NCBI GenBank assembly: GCA_028867845.1
Contig: JAGWFU010000031.1
Span: forward strand, 1-6,147
Length of the DNA stretch: 6,147 nt
From: Microcaldota archaeon
GTDB lineage: Archaea > Micrarchaeota > Micrarchaeia > Micrarchaeales > Micrarchaeaceae
Reading direction: 5' to 3'
In this document: positions 5,613 through 6,147 of the stretch, piece by piece
Layout: every line of letters starts with the position of its first letter
Position numbering within the stretch: position 1 is the first letter of the stretch
The notes under the pieces: generated by a model
The model's input: only the letters and a program-made list of their open reading frames with translations
The model's database searches: none
What the model was told of the DNA's origin: nothing
Translations under genes and position numbers: made by a program

Positions 5613-6147
5613 ATGGCCGCGTTGCTGCTGTTGTCTGTAGCCGCCGCGCAGGCCTTTTCGCAGAGCGCCAACACCGTTGGATCGAACAGCCACATAGGGC
5701 TCAACGTAACTGGGTCATCCAACTTCTCCCTATCGTTATACATATCGTTCGTGAGAAACAGCAGCAATACCACGGCGCAGCGTCATTACTACCCCATACA
5801 TCTATCCCATTCGCAATTCACCGCACAAACGACCTTGCACGTGACCTCCTTGGGCACCAACCACTCACAGGTCAGCCTCTACAATCCTGACTTCAGCACG
5901 CTTGCACCCCAGGGGATAAATGTGATAATAGTCCCAAATAACGGAACCGCACCATTTTACGCCAACGTATCCTTGGCTATAAACCCCGCGACTCCTTCCG
6001 GTCTATACAAAATAACTGTATTTGCGGCTGGAGCCAACAACTCCGCCAATCGCACCGTACTCCATCTAAAGGTGTACAACCCGACCAATACCACCTTCCT
6101 TGAATCGCACATGAACCAAACCGAGTCCCAGAATAAAAGTGCCACTT
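5613..6147 (+). CDS. Secreted sequon-rich surface protein, C-terminus beyond window
   Basis: An open frame that runs off the right edge; at least 178 residues are visible and none of its stop. The N-terminus MAALLLLSVAAAQAFSQS looks like a signal peptide with a cleavage site near AQA. Translating from the ATA or CTG at 5595/5598 would add LSRIN, supplying the positive n-region that the ATG form lacks. The rest is beta-rich with about a dozen N-X-S/T sequons (NVT, NFS, NTT, NGT, NVS, NRT and others) and no Cys in the visible part. The stretch from GINVIIVPNNGTAPFYANVS through NPATPSGLYKITVFAAG resembles extracellular Ig-like domains related to NPCBM-associated/NEW3 sequences (inference). It follows the larger surface-protein gene by 27 bases at most, is in the same frame after that gene's TGA, and is probably co-transcribed. 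I cannot name a family. Confidence 0.8.
   Translation, partial: MAALLLLSVAAAQAFSQSANTVGSNSHIGLNVTGSSNFSLSLYISFVRNSSNTTAQRHYYPIHLSHSQFTAQTTLHVTSLGTNHSQVSLYNPDFSTLAPQGINVIIVPNNGTAPFYANVSLAINPATPSGLYKITVFAAGANNSANRTVLHLKVYNPTNTTFLESHMNQTESQNKSAT

Noticed and set aside
5570..5890. A plus-strand 106-codon frame after the large surface protein
   Set aside because: It overlaps the frame running from 5613 to the window end, which has a signal peptide and sequon-rich beta sequence; the shorter frame has no recognisable character.

Overview
The window reads as archaeal DNA, most likely from a DPANN lineage such as Micrarchaeota (ARMAN-like). Support: a class III (pilin-type) signal peptide of the AQSAMEYLTTYGWA form, a tiny eL41-like ribosomal protein gene, a lipoate ligase split into two proteins as in Thermoplasma, TATA boxes about 40 nt before start codons, GGTG-type ribosome binding sites, and heavy use of ATA (Ile) and AGG (Arg). 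The lineage is an inference from these traits; no marker gene fixes it.

Layout. 1-57: hairpin plus T-run terminator on the minus strand. 58-171 (minus): eL41-like protein. 172-265: compact divergent promoter. 266-1324 (plus): Ser/Thr-rich, sequon-rich surface protein of unknown function. 1332-1616 and 1613-2356 (plus): C-terminal-domain subunit and catalytic subunit of a two-part lipoate-protein ligase, overlapping by 4 nt. 2357-3223 (minus): lipoyl synthase LipA, convergent with lplA and with no base between the two stop codons. 3224-3293: divergent promoter with one TATA element exactly midway between two start codons. 3294-5585 (plus): 763-residue modular surface protein with a pilin-type signal, an Ig-like region, InlB/Flg_new-type repeats and a Cys-rich tail. 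About 5595/5613 to the window end (plus): a further secreted, sequon-rich protein, cut off by the window edge.

How it fits together. LplA, its accessory subunit and LipA form a complete-looking lipoylation module: the ligase would attach octanoate or lipoate to a carrier protein (E2 or glycine cleavage H protein, not in this window) and LipA would insert the two sulfurs. It sits between genes for heavily glycosylatable surface proteins, the first of which appears co-transcribed with the ligase. I see no tRNA, rRNA, CRISPR array or insertion sequence. I do not claim a new system; the most notable items are the eL41-like gene, the two symmetric divergent promoters, the pilin-signal adhesin, and a possible non-canonical start for the last gene.
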